DNA from: Mariniblastus sp.
GTDB taxonomy: Bacteria > Planctomycetota > Planctomycetia > Pirellulales > Pirellulaceae
Assembly (NCBI GenBank): GCA_029247405.1
Contig: JAQWLH010000262.1
Span: forward strand, 1 to 37,909
Direction: 5' to 3'
DNA length: 37,909 nt
The notes below the pieces were generated by a model. That model was not told the origin of the DNA and made no database searches. It saw only the letters and a list, made by a program, of their open reading frames with translations. Below are positions 8,958 to 19,606 of this stretch, piece after piece (within the stretch, counting starts at the first letter, position 1; each line of letters begins with the position of its first letter). The translations under genes and the position numbers were made by a program.

Positions 8958-9339
8958 GGTACCTGTCTTTCGATCTAGCTGAACTCGCAATAATGGGCTG
9001 GCTCCATTGAACAGTATCGCAAAACTCAAGGCGATGGGTCTGAAACCAATTGCGGTTCTAATTTGAAGAAGACCAGCCAGCGATGGATCGTTGAGCTGCC
9101 AAAGATCAACAACCCCATTCGGGATCAACTCATTCCAGCTTTCTTCAAGCCTTCGTCGTTTCCCAAATGGCTTGTGGGGGCCCTACGTCAAGTGACGCGA
9201 AAAGCCCCAGTTGCCAACGACCTTGGCTTGCTTCTTGCCCGCTAGAATCTTCCAATTCAAACAAATCCGATTGATCGCATCCGGGGCTGGATCGATTATA
9301 ATTTGCCAATCGTTTTCGTCACTTTGGTTTGCTGCATCC
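8958..9339. other. Divergent intergenic region, aldo/keto reductase / sulfatase
   Basis: The 382 bp between two divergent genes should hold both promoters. It contains TATAAT at 9297-9302 for the plus strand. The plus-strand frame from 9211 and minus-strand frame from 9128 run into it but show no family similarity, and I take both as unsupported 5' extensions. I see no RNA gene or long repeat. Confidence 0.6.
9297..9302 (+). promoter_or_regulatory. Candidate -10 box for the third sulfatase
   Basis: A perfect TATAAT 37 nt before the ATG at 9340. A TTGATC at 9271-9276 is 20 bp away, longer than the usual 16-18 bp spacer, so the -35 element is doubtful. Confidence 0.35.
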
Positions 9340-10791
9340 ATGAAAAATATTTATCGAGCTTTATGTTTTGTTTTCGTGGGGATGATCCATCAACCGTGTT
9401 TTGCCGATTTCCATCCTCCCCCGACCGCCATGCAACCCAATATCATTATGGTATTTGTGGACGACATGGGCTGGGGCGACTTTTCCTGCTTTGGAAACGA
9501 AGCGGTGAAGACCGAAAACATTGATCGTTTAGCAAGCGAAGGCATACGTTTTGAGCAGTTCTATGTCAATTCACCCATTTGCTCGCCGTCGCGGGTTGCG
9601 ATTTCAACCGGCCAATACCCGACTCGACATCGGATTACTTCTTATCTTGCACACCGAAAACTGAATGACGATCGAGGGATGGCCCAATGGCTGAATCCCA
9701 AGGCCCCCATGCTGGCGAGAATACTTCAGCAGAACGGGTATGCGACGGGTCACTTTGGCAAATGGCACATGGGAGGCCAGCGGGATGTTGGAGAAGCGCC
9801 GTTAATTACCGAGTACGGATTCGACGAATCGTTGACCAATTTTGAAGGACTAGGGCCGCGCATCCTTGCAACGAAGGATGCTTACAATGGAAAGCCTATC
9901 CAGAAACACACTCTCGGTTCAGACAAACTCGGCAAGCCCGAAGAGATCACCTATGTGGATCGTTCATTAGTCACGCAATCCTTTACAAGCGCCGCGCTAA
10001 AATTTGTCAAACAAGCAGAGGCCGACCAAAAACCTTTTTACATCAATGTTTGGCCGGACGATGTACACTCTCCGTTTTTTCCGCCTCAGGCACGACGCGG
10101 CGACGGCTCCAAACGACAGCTATACCATGGCGTGCTTGACACCATGGATGAGCAACTCGGCGTATTGTTTAATTACATTCGGGACAATGCAACGCTAAAG
10201 AAGAACACCATCATTTTGATTTGTTCTGACAATGGACCGGAGCAAGGCGCGGGTTCGGCTGGCCCATTTCGTGGATTCAAAACCCATTTATTCGAAGGCG
10301 GAATCCGCTCATCTTTAATTGTCTGGGGACCTGGCTGGGTCGACCCCCACAAGAACGGCACCGTCAATAAAACCTCGGTTTTCTCAGCGATTGATCTGGC
10401 ACCCTCACTGCTCAAAATGGCATCCATCCAAGCAAGGCCGACCGGCGAATTTGATGGCGAAGAGCTATCGTCAGTCATTTGCGGCAAACAAAACAGTTCT
10501 CGTGAGCAACCGATTTTCTTTCGACGTCCGCCTGACCGCGATACATTTTACGGCATCCAAGATTGTCCCGACCTCGCGGTTCGTGATGGAGACTGGAAAC
10601 TGCTATGTGAGTATGACGGGACTGATCAAATGCTGTTCAATTTGAACAAGGACCCCGGCGAATCAGAGAACCTTGCTAACCAAGAAATTGAAATTGCCAA
10701 CCGACTGAGTAAATCCGTCGTAGACTGGCACATATCGATGCCTCAAGACAAAGGCGAAACCTTTCGGACAAACAAGCGAAAGCGAAAGTAA
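9340..10791 (+). CDS. Secreted sulfatase (family S1)
   Basis: A 483-residue type I sulfatase. The frame opens at 9211, but the ATG at 9340 begins a proper signal peptide (MKNIYRALCFVFVGMIHQPC, then FADF), so I placed the start there. Motifs in order: NIIMVFVDDMGWGD (metal ligands), NSPICSPSRVAISTGQYP with the formylglycine precursor Cys81 in the canonical C-x-P-S-R form, GHFGKWHMGG, INVWPDDVHSPFFPP, and LICSDNGPEQGAG. The C-terminal segment DGDWKLLCEY...LFNLNKDPGESENL is typical. The last residues are Lys/Arg-rich. It should act in the periplasm on sulfated glycans. It differs clearly in sequence from the two sulfatases near the left edge, so the three probably have different substrates. Confidence 0.95.
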   Translation: MKNIYRALCFVFVGMIHQPCFADFHPPPTAMQPNIIMVFVDDMGWGDFSCFGNEAVKTENIDRLASEGIRFEQFYVNSPICSPSRVAISTGQYPTRHRITSYLAHRKLNDDRGMAQWLNPKAPMLARILQQNGYATGHFGKWHMGGQRDVGEAPLITEYGFDESLTNFEGLGPRILATKDAYNGKPIQKHTLGSDKLGKPEEITYVDRSLVTQSFTSAALKFVKQAEADQKPFYINVWPDDVHSPFFPPQARRGDGSKRQLYHGVLDTMDEQLGVLFNYIRDNATLKKNTIILICSDNGPEQGAGSAGPFRGFKTHLFEGGIRSSLIVWGPGWVDPHKNGTVNKTSVFSAIDLAPSLLKMASIQARPTGEFDGEELSSVICGKQNSSREQPIFFRRPPDRDTFYGIQDCPDLAVRDGDWKLLCEYDGTDQMLFNLNKDPGESENLANQEIEIANRLSKSVVDWHISMPQDKGETFRTNKRKRK

Positions 10792-10934
10792 CTCGCACCC
10801 CAAGCACCCTGTTTCGTTCAGCTGGACTAAACCCGCGATCAGACGGATTGCGAAGGTGAATTTAACTTAAAGCGGAAGCCAACCTACACCCTAACCTTCT
10901 TTAATTTATACAACTAAAAATAAATTTGGACCGC

Positions 10935-11372
10935 ATGCAAATGAAGCGTCGCTCAATCTATCAAATCCTACCGTCAATTTGCCTAGCTATTTTCCTGTTG
11001 GGCTGTGCCGAACCCGAACAAGCAGAAGATCCAAAAAGCCAGAGCATCATTAATCAAAAAACTGATGAAATTGGTGAGTTCAAAACGGACGGCAATGACA
11101 AGCAAGCCGACATGCAAGTCAAATCCAATGCCGGCCCGCTATCGGCGGTTGGCGGGGCTTACGGTTTCGCTGTTGGAGAGATTTCTAAACAAGCAGTTCA
11201 GCGTGCTGTCCAATTTTTTCAGGCAGAGCATGGGCGGTTCCCCAAAGACCATGCAGAATTCATGGAGAAAATCATTAAGGCAAACAGCATTAAGCTCCCC
11301 GTGCTACCGGGTAAGCGACGATACCAATACGACGTTGAAAACCACGAACTCGTCATTGTCGAAGCTGAATAG
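10935..11372 (+). CDS. Small lipoprotein of unknown function
   Basis: A 145-residue protein with a lipoprotein signal: charged KRRS, a hydrophobic stretch, and the lipobox FLLGC with the modified Cys24. The frame opens at a TTG (10926); ATG at 10935 or 10941 is more likely, and GGA lies 4-5 nt before 10935. After an acidic, Gln/Asp-rich linker, the C-terminal half has an amphipathic helix (ISKQAVQRAVQFFQAEHGRFP) and ends in RYQYDVENHELVIVEAE. The helix plus GRFP plus RYxYD resembles the C-terminal part of type II secretion pseudopilin-like proteins common in planctomycetes, but no pilin N-terminus is present. The sulfotransferase gene follows after 38 bp and may be cotranscribed. Confidence 0.75.
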   Translation: MQMKRRSIYQILPSICLAIFLLGCAEPEQAEDPKSQSIINQKTDEIGEFKTDGNDKQADMQVKSNAGPLSAVGGAYGFAVGEISKQAVQRAVQFFQAEHGRFPKDHAEFMEKIIKANSIKLPVLPGKRRYQYDVENHELVIVEAE

Positions 11373-11410
11373 ATTTCGCTCGACCTGCTTTTACCTAAAG
11401 CGTCAAACGT

Positions 11411-12082
11411 ATGAAGCCACCCATCATGATCTGTGGATGTCCCGGTTCCGGGACGTCGCTGGTCACTAAAATGCTTCGCCATGCTGGCCTGTTTGTGGGG
11501 TGTGACTCCGGGCCCAAAGAGGCCAGGAAATATCACGAATCTCAATGTTTTAAGAAGCACAATGAGCAATTTCTTTCACAGACAATTGCGTTTCCGCACG
11601 CGCCCAAATCTGCCGAGCAGTTCAACGCACACAACCAAAGAATGTCCGAATCGCTGGAGGAGTTGATTGACTCAGTCGACATCGATGAATTGATGAACGA
11701 TTTCTGGGGAACTGCAACCGAGAGGAAGCATCAGAATTGGGGCTGGAAGGACCCTCGAAATTCGGCCAACGCGTTGGTTTGGACAAACCTTTTCCCCGAA
11801 ATGAAGGCTATTGTGATCAGCCGAAACGTACGCTGGCGTGACCGGCGGATAAACACTGGCTCCGATTCGGGGAGGTGGTTCCGACAAGAATCGACGTCAA
11901 AGCTTCGCTCGCTTTATAAAAAACCAATCGGGCTCAGTCCAGACATGATTTTCCAAATCGATGTGGATCAATTGACCCGTGATGCCGAAGTCTTTCGAAA
12001 GACATTGAATTGGTGCGGTTTAGACGAAGGACCCGCTAACAGTTTTGAAAAGTACCTTGGTAAAATTGGATTTGAGTCCTAG
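11411..12082 (+). CDS. Sulfotransferase family protein
   Basis: A 223-residue protein of the PAPS-dependent sulfotransferase superfamily. The 5'-phosphosulfate loop is at the N-terminus: MICGCPGSGTSLVTKML (about residues 6-22), matching the family pattern of a P-loop-like GxPxSGTS. A later strand and Arg/Ser region, AIVISRN, fits the 3'-phosphate binding segment, and NWGWKDPRNS before it is also seen in related bacterial proteins. It would transfer sulfate from PAPS to a hydroxyl of a sugar or other acceptor; the acceptor is unknown. It is shorter than many family members (about 250-300), with a reduced C-terminal half. No signal peptide, so it acts in the cytoplasm. It lies between the lipoprotein and treZ on the same strand. 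Confidence 0.82.
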   Translation: MKPPIMICGCPGSGTSLVTKMLRHAGLFVGCDSGPKEARKYHESQCFKKHNEQFLSQTIAFPHAPKSAEQFNAHNQRMSESLEELIDSVDIDELMNDFWGTATERKHQNWGWKDPRNSANALVWTNLFPEMKAIVISRNVRWRDRRINTGSDSGRWFRQESTSKLRSLYKKPIGLSPDMIFQIDVDQLTRDAEVFRKTLNWCGLDEGPANSFEKYLGKIGFES

Positions 12083-12198
12083 CCTCATTTGGCGATCAAC
12101 TCCTCACAAGCTCAAAAACAGGTAATGGCTCAAATGTCTGACCATTTTCAGCCGACGCCAAGCTCAACGAACTCAAGACCCAACCAACGGATTCTCAA

Positions 12199-14016
12199 TT
12201 GAATTGGAAGCAAGACACCGGTCGACGGCCCCAACTTGGAGCCATTCTACTCTCGGATGGCAAAACTCAGTTCAGCGTCTGGGCACCGAGCGCAAAGCAG
12301 ATCGATCTTGAGATAATCCAGCGAAGGGGTCAACAAGAGCATGTATTGTCGACCCACCCGTTGCAACGTCTCGCGTCAGATCAGAACGAAGGGATCTATT
12401 CAGGGACTCTGGAGAATTGCCCTGCAGATTCGCTGTACCGATTCAAGCTGAATAACAACACAAGCCGCCCCGACCCACGTTCCCGGTTTCAACCCTTCGG
12501 TGTTCATGGGCCTTCACAAGTGATTGACCCCAACTCCTATCATTGGAACGATACTTCCTGGAAAGGTATCGCGAAGCAAGACCTGGTGGTTTACGAACTT
12601 CATGTTGGTTCGTTTTCCGAAGAAGGAACCTACAACGGAGCACTTAAAAAACTAGGACAGCTGAAAGAGCTTGGCATCACGGCGATTGAACTACTTCCTT
12701 TGGCGCAATGCCCTGGCAAATGGAATTGGGGCTATGACGGCGTTAACTACTTCGCCCCATCAAACAATTTCGGCAAGACAAACGAACTAAAAGCATTTGT
12801 TGATGCTTGCCATCAAGCGGGTTTCGCGGTCCTCATTGATGTGGTTTACAACCACGTAGGCCCCGAAGGTAATTACCTTTCCGAGTTCGGTCCTTACCGA
12901 TCCAAAAAATTCGGGACCCCCTGGGGAGATGCATTTGCCTTTGACCTCGCTCCGGTGCGGCAGTACGTGATTGACAATGTTCTATTTTGGATCGAAGAGT
13001 ATCATTTTGATGGACTGAGGCTAGACGCCGTTCACTACATGTTTGATGAATGTGAAACACACATTCTCGACGAGATCCGAGCGACCTTTAAGCAATTTTC
13101 AACGTCACTCAATTTCCAAACACACCTCATCGGTGAATCCAACATTTATGATTCTGAGCTAGTTGGCGATTCAGCAGGTGGCAATCCAAATTATGATGCC
13201 ATCTGGTCGGATTGCTTAATGCATTCGATTTATAAAACAGGCGCCCCTGAACTTCGGCTGACGGACCGTCATTACGAGCAGGCCGACATTTCCCAGGCGC
13301 TCGAACATGCGTATGTATTTAGCACCCCGAATGCGATCCGAGTCACCCCGGAAATTAGAACCCAGCATCACCCCCAAGGAGATCGTCGATACATAGAGTC
13401 TTTAATCATGGCACTCCAAACCCACGACAGCGTCGGCAATCATCCGCAGGGCAAACGGATTCATCAACTAACATCGCTTAATTTTCAAATGGCAGCAGCG
13501 CCTCTCATTCTGCTATATCCATCCATTCCAATGATTTTTATGGGCGAAGAATGGGCGAGTGATGCGCCGTTCCCATTCTTTGCTGACTTTGAAGATCAAG
13601 GCTTACGCCAAGCCGTTGACCAAGGAAGGCGAAATGAATATCCGCACCACGACTGGTCAGCATCGCCCCTTCCCTCAGACCCAACCGCCTTTACCAGTTC
13701 CAAATCTCAGCTCGGCCAGCACCAACAAAGCATGTTTGACTGGTATCAACAACTTTTGGCGTTTCGTAAATCAGGCTTAAAAGAAGGTTGGCTGTGCATC
13801 GACAACTGGTCAACGGAATCCGACGCAGCATCCAGCGTACACCAACTGATTTACCGACATCCCCAAGGTGAGCTTCGTGTTTGCACACGTCTGGCCCGCG
13901 AAGCGGTTAAGCCGGTTCTGTTCGAAGAACTCGGGGTCGGCAAGATCCTGTTCAACTCAAAACCCAAAACTCAGACTGGACTAGTTGCTGAACATTGCTT
14001 GATCTGGGTGGGTTAA
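12199..14016 (+). CDS. treZ: Malto-oligosyltrehalose trehalohydrolase
   Basis: A 605-residue GH13 enzyme that releases trehalose from maltooligosyl-trehalose. The N-terminal beta domain (FSVWAPSAKQIDLEI) is followed by VVYELHVGSFSEEGTYNGA, the TreZ/branching-enzyme signature, and a TIM barrel. Catalytic residues are visible: nucleophile Asp276 in FDGLRLDAVH, acid Glu313 in LIGESN, and transition-state Asp410 in LQTHDSVGNHPQGKR. IDVVYNHVGPEGNY and MIFMGEEWASDAPFPFFADF are also characteristic. The only start that fits is a TTG at 12199, since the frame is closed at 12139 and contains no ATG. It overlaps the stop of a 25-codon ORF (12125-12202). TreY, the usual partner, is not in the window. Confidence 0.95.
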   Translation: MNWKQDTGRRPQLGAILLSDGKTQFSVWAPSAKQIDLEIIQRRGQQEHVLSTHPLQRLASDQNEGIYSGTLENCPADSLYRFKLNNNTSRPDPRSRFQPFGVHGPSQVIDPNSYHWNDTSWKGIAKQDLVVYELHVGSFSEEGTYNGALKKLGQLKELGITAIELLPLAQCPGKWNWGYDGVNYFAPSNNFGKTNELKAFVDACHQAGFAVLIDVVYNHVGPEGNYLSEFGPYRSKKFGTPWGDAFAFDLAPVRQYVIDNVLFWIEEYHFDGLRLDAVHYMFDECETHILDEIRATFKQFSTSLNFQTHLIGESNIYDSELVGDSAGGNPNYDAIWSDCLMHSIYKTGAPELRLTDRHYEQADISQALEHAYVFSTPNAIRVTPEIRTQHHPQGDRRYIESLIMALQTHDSVGNHPQGKRIHQLTSLNFQMAAAPLILLYPSIPMIFMGEEWASDAPFPFFADFEDQGLRQAVDQGRRNEYPHHDWSASPLPSDPTAFTSSKSQLGQHQQSMFDWYQQLLAFRKSGLKEGWLCIDNWSTESDAASSVHQLIYRHPQGELRVCTRLAREAVKPVLFEELGVGKILFNSKPKTQTGLVAEHCLIWVG

Positions 14017-14024
14017 CCGTTCGG

Positions 14025-14171
14025 ATGAGAACCGCAAAACTTTTCAAAACACCGCCGATTCTCGCCGAAGGCAAATGGCGAGACGATCTCGACGATCCAC
14101 GGTTAATTCCTTTTGGCAGTCTTAGCAACCCAATCGCTGGCCCAAAAATCTGCATTCCAATCCAAAGATGA
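14025..14171 (+). CDS. Possible 48-residue ORF after treZ
   Basis: An ATG 8 nt after the treZ stop opens a 48-codon frame (MRTAKLFKTPPILAEGKW..., ending GPKICIPIQR). It has a balanced composition but no recognised family and no strong Shine-Dalgarno. It could be a small gene in the treZ transcript, a remnant of a lost downstream gene, or chance. It stops before the convergent deaminase. Confidence 0.2.
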   Translation: MRTAKLFKTPPILAEGKWRDDLDDPRLIPFGSLSNPIAGPKICIPIQR

Positions 14172-14193
14172 TGCGGAAACGATTCAGCGACTA

Positions 14194-14769
14194 TTAACCC
14201 GAGCGTCCGTTGTAGATCGGTTGACCGCTTTGGCCAAAATCCCGAAACACCTCACAAGCTTCGTCAGCCAAGACACCTTCGACAACTTCGATGCCGCGAC
14301 GCTTGAGCTCGGCTTGCCAATTTGGATGAATGGGGCCCTCATCAAAGCCAGTCAGCGTTTCGATTTGATCTCCCGATGCTCCGACGACAAGACTGCGAAT
14401 GCCAGACCAGGGAATCGAACCAAAACACATTGCACAAGGGCGGCCATTAACGACCAGCTGATACTCTGGCATTCCGGGACCTCCCAAATCAAACGTTTGA
14501 AGTTTTTGTTGGGCCAGTGAAATTGCCACAATCTCGGCATGAGCGGACGACATATTCATGGGAACGACGCGATTGACACCGATCAATACAACTTCGCCTG
14601 TTGTTTTCTCAAACACTCCTGCCGCGAAGGGTCCCCCCGTATCAAGCTCAAAATTCAGCCGCGAAAATTGAATCACGGCCCGCATGCGATCTTCCAGATC
14701 CTCGATGCGATCTGGAAGTAACTTGTTTTCGGCAATCGCCCAATCGGGAAGCGTGATTTCACAACTCAT
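14194..14769 (-). CDS. Nucleoside/guanine deaminase-like protein (CDA fold)
   Basis: A 191-residue zinc-dependent deaminase of the cytidine/deoxycytidylate deaminase superfamily. The zinc and catalytic motifs are His77-Ala-Glu79 in SSAHAEIVAISLAQQ and Cys112/Cys115 in GRPCAMCFGSIPWSGI. The arrangement, with HAE and PCxMC about 33 residues apart, matches bacterial nucleoside deaminases such as guanine deaminase; tRNA adenosine deaminase is less likely because the N-terminus and C-terminal helix differ. It should deaminate a free base or nucleoside in the cytoplasm; the substrate cannot be read from the sequence. The ATG is only 3 nt past the isocitrate dehydrogenase stop, so the two genes are cotranscribed. 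Confidence 0.88.
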   Translation of the reverse strand: MSCEITLPDWAIAENKLLPDRIEDLEDRMRAVIQFSRLNFELDTGGPFAAGVFEKTTGEVVLIGVNRVVPMNMSSAHAEIVAISLAQQKLQTFDLGGPGMPEYQLVVNGRPCAMCFGSIPWSGIRSLVVGASGDQIETLTGFDEGPIHPNWQAELKRRGIEVVEGVLADEACEVFRDFGQSGQPIYNGRSG

Positions 14770-14772
14770 CGC

Positions 14773-17031
<2,259 letters not shown>

Positions 17032-17840
17032 TTAATTGTCCGCAAGCAGGCAATTATTTCCAGTGGGCTTGATGCACCGCAAATCTCGCAGGGGGCAATT
17101 TAGAACGAATTCGCCACAATTGATTTTTAGCAGGCTCCCTGAATCTTCGAGTTCACCTTGTGGCTGTGAATCGTCGCAAACTGTGAATCTGGCAAATTTC
17201 AATCAGCTCTGCCTCCCACCCAAAACACGTTAATCTCGTGCGGAAAGGCAACCATCGCTGCACCGCCGACACGCGTTCAAAAAAATCGTGCAATTTTATT
17301 AGTGGCTTGAGAATTTCCCAGACAACGTCCTCACTGAAATTGGAGCACACTCACCTCCCCCTGATGCCCGGTCATGGTGGGCAATATCGCCCATTGAACC
17401 TATTAGCTGAACTTGAGGATGCACGCCTTCGAGACCCGTTCCTTTTAGCAATTTATTTTGGATCTCCAGAAATCCCCTGCCTTTGATCGGCCTACAGTTG
17501 GAACCGTTTATGAATCAACCCAGGAATAAAATCTGTCGCGTGAAACTGAGACTTTTGCGGATTTGAAGCATCTCACCAAGTGATGGATGGCAACGGCAGT
17601 TCATATCCCGTGTTGCCTCACCTTCGAAAACGAGCTGTTTACCCCAATCAATCGGTCGAGCTCGGCAACGAAGCCGATAATCCACTTGCGATCAGTCTTA
17701 GCAGACAGATCAGAGCTCTTTATCGTCAATTTGTCAGCCAACCCGCGCTCGCCAACAATTCGATAAGTCATCACAAAAGTTAATTGTGGTTTCCCCACTG
17801 AAAAAGGCGTTTTTTCAAAGTTAGCTGACCTACTCACAAC

Positions 17841-17878
17841 AAAAAGCGGGGGGCAAAAAACACCGCACACCCCCCTTT
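17841..17878 (-). terminator. G6/C6 hairpin, terminator-like on the minus strand
   Basis: Six G at 17848-17853 pair with six C at 17870-17875 around a 16-nt loop. Read on the minus strand the stem is followed by GCTTTTTGTT, which looks like a rho-independent terminator. No minus-strand gene is known to end here, so it may end a small RNA or be an RNA structure of the plus strand. Confidence 0.3.
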
Positions 17879-17888
17879 GGGGTATTTT

Positions 17889-17933
17889 AGTCTGAATTAA
17901 AAATTTGTATTGGGCAGTCAATTCCCTTAGACT
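17889..17933 (+). repeat. Two-part inverted repeat upstream of the cold-shock gene
   Basis: AGTCTGAATT at 17889-17898 pairs with AATTC (17920-17924) and AGACT (17929-17933), with a CCTT bulge. It lies about 170 nt before the cold-shock ATG. It may be an operator or part of a structured leader; chance cannot be excluded. Confidence 0.25.
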
Positions 17934-18105
17934 TTGTGCATCGTGTTGGACGAAAGTTGATGACAATGTGTTGTTAATCAATGTCAGCACCAAGCCCTTC
18001 CAGCTAAATTCTGAGTGCGGTTCTCTGCTCTAAGTCATAGTTTCGTCGGGTTACGTGCAAGCATTTGCGACCGACAAAAATGTGTTTAGTTTGGGAGTGG
18101 CGGAA

Positions 18106-18303
18106 ATGCCGCAAGGAACGATTAAAAAGTTGACGGACAAGGGTTTTGGTTTCATTGAAGGCGAACGGGGGGATATTTTCTTTCATCATTCCGCTTTGGA
18201 AGAAACGACTTATGAAAACCTGCGTGAGGGACAAAAGGTTGAGTATTCAGAAGGCACAGGACCCAAAGGTCCTCGCGCTGAAAGTGTTCGTCTAGTAGAC
18301 TAA
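18106..18303 (+). CDS. Cold-shock domain protein
   Basis: A 65-residue single cold-shock domain (OB fold) that binds single-stranded RNA and DNA. The RNP1-like motif is KGFGFIEGERG and the RNP2-like motif is DIFFHHSAL, in the normal order and spacing; the protein is the usual CspA length. The frame is open upstream to a GTG at 18055, but ATG at 18106 gives the family N-terminus MPQGTIKKL, and GGGAG lies about 9 nt before it. The domain ends normally with PRAESVRLVD. It is monocistronic, with its own terminator just downstream, and follows a long spacer that could hold a structured cold-responsive leader. It may act as an RNA chaperone; regulation by cold is not shown by the sequence. Confidence 0.93.
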   Translation: MPQGTIKKLTDKGFGFIEGERGDIFFHHSALEETTYENLREGQKVEYSEGTGPKGPRAESVRLVD

Positions 18304-18325
18304 CAAACGCGACCGGAAACCAACT

Positions 18326-18355
18326 AACCGCACAATCCAATTGTGCGGTTTTTTT
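18326..18355 (+). terminator. Rho-independent terminator of the cold-shock gene
   Basis: An 11-bp stem (AACCGCACAAT paired with ATTGTGCGGTT) with a three-base loop, followed directly by a run of seven T. It begins 23 nt after the stop codon. Confidence 0.9.
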
Positions 18356-18627
18356 ATGCGCTACGGGAAATGCGAGACCTAATCAGCAATCCTTATTTCA
18401 GACTTACTTACGACCGCTACGAATCGCTCGAAAGCCAAAGATCATCCAAAGGCATGAAGTGAAATCATCGTGAGAGCCTTCAAATTATCTAAATCCACGA
18501 ACGCTATCACTTTTTATTGCGTAGGTTCCACTGGCAAAGCAAACGCAGGGGTAGGCGGTGAATTCAACTAGCGTTCCATTTGCTAATTGACGATAACTGC
18601 AGATTCTCAGTCCGCTTGTAAGTACGA
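18356..18627. other. Spacer before the secreted hypothetical gene
   Basis: About 270 bp without a supported gene. It presumably carries the promoter for the gene at 18628; ATTGACG occurs at about 18586-18592 but no good -10 follows. No tRNA or repeat seen. Confidence 0.5.
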
Positions 18628-19578
18628 ATGGCGAACCAAATTTTGAATTCAGTTTTTTTGAATCCTGTCTGTCAATTCGCTGGCTTGTTCGCCTGCTTGC
18701 TCTGTCCTCCATGCTTAGCGGTAGCCTGGCCGCAATCGGATGCAAAACCTGGCTTTAGCAGTCTCGAACCCAGTCAGCCGCGATTTGTCAGGTCGCCCAC
18801 CGAAACATCAAACAAGGCGATCGCCCAATCCGAAGACACCACTGACGCGGGGGAAGAAATTGACCAACTCGTCACCAAATGGGTACTTGAAAGCATCCCC
18901 CATACATTTGAGGAGACGAAAAATTGGGGGCAGCAATCCGAACGATGGGACGGTGTTAAGTTTCGCCGTGAGGGTTTCAAAATTGAGACCAACCGACGCA
19001 CCAAGCAAGTCAACCATGGCACTTGGAACAAGTACTCGGCCAGACTTCTCAATCCTGAAGAAGAGTTTTCAATCCAAGTCAAGAACATGCGAGAAACAGG
19101 AGACGAGAAAATCGCCTTCGATGTTCATTTCTTAGCCCACTTAAAGATTGATGGTCGCCAATCGAAGTGGGTCAAAGGCATCCAACTCTACAGCTTTAGC
19201 ATCGAGGGACACACTCAGGTCCGCTTGGTGGTCTCGATTGAACTTGGCGTTGCAATGGATGTTAGCCGTTTTCCACCCGACATGGTATTTCAACCTACAA
19301 CGACGAAGGCAAAATTGATGATCGACGAATTTCGCATCGATCGTATCAGCAAAGCAGGCGGCGAATTGGCACAACAGGTTTCCAAAAGCGCCCGCGCCAC
19401 TCTGGATAAAAAAATTGCGGAAAAACAGGATAAGCTTGTTGAAAAAATAAATCGGCAAATATCGAAGAAACCAAACAAACTTCGCCTCTCCATCGCGGAC
19501 GCCATGCAATCCCGATGGGCAAAATCTGCCGAGGTCTTTTTGCCCAAAGAAGTGCAAAGCGCGATGAAACAAAAATAA
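18628..19578 (+). CDS. Secreted hypothetical protein
   Basis: A 316-residue protein that I cannot assign to a named family. It begins with a probable signal peptide (hydrophobic CQFAGLFACLLCPPCLAVAW, cleavage near residue 33), followed by a disordered Ser/Pro/Thr-rich stretch to about residue 75. Residues 80-235 look like an alternating beta-rich domain (TKWVLESIPHTFEETKNWG, FKIETNRRTKQVNHGTW, IQLYSFSIEGHTQVRLVVSI). From about 240 to 300 it has a strongly charged helical, possibly coiled-coil region rich in Lys and Gln. The beta-domain plus lipid-like context suggests an envelope protein, but this is a guess. It is convergent with the ABC operon, 28 bp from its end, and probably has its own promoter. 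Confidence 0.75.
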   Translation: MANQILNSVFLNPVCQFAGLFACLLCPPCLAVAWPQSDAKPGFSSLEPSQPRFVRSPTETSNKAIAQSEDTTDAGEEIDQLVTKWVLESIPHTFEETKNWGQQSERWDGVKFRREGFKIETNRRTKQVNHGTWNKYSARLLNPEEEFSIQVKNMRETGDEKIAFDVHFLAHLKIDGRQSKWVKGIQLYSFSIEGHTQVRLVVSIELGVAMDVSRFPPDMVFQPTTTKAKLMIDEFRIDRISKAGGELAQQVSKSARATLDKKIAEKQDKLVEKINRQISKKPNKLRLSIADAMQSRWAKSAEVFLPKEVQSAMKQK

Positions 19579-19606
19579 TGATCAGTCAATAATTGTAACG
19601 GCTCGA

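Noticed and set aside
9128-9340. Longer N-termini for the aldo/keto reductase and the third sulfatase
   Set aside because: The extensions lack family similarity and the internal starts give the normal N-terminus or a signal peptide.
12083-12200. Frameshift at the start of treZ
   Set aside because: The TreZ N-terminal domain is complete from the TTG, so no missing sequence needs to be recovered from the other frame.
14113-14520. 135-codon plus-strand ORF
   Set aside because: Antisense to the zinc-motif part of the nucleoside deaminase.
17601-17993. 130-codon minus-strand ORF in the long spacer
   Set aside because: No recognisable domain, no ribosome-binding site, and it runs through the G6/C6 hairpin; I treat it as chance.
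18485-18745. 86-codon minus-strand ORF
   Set aside because: It overlaps the signal peptide of the gene at 18628 and has no support.
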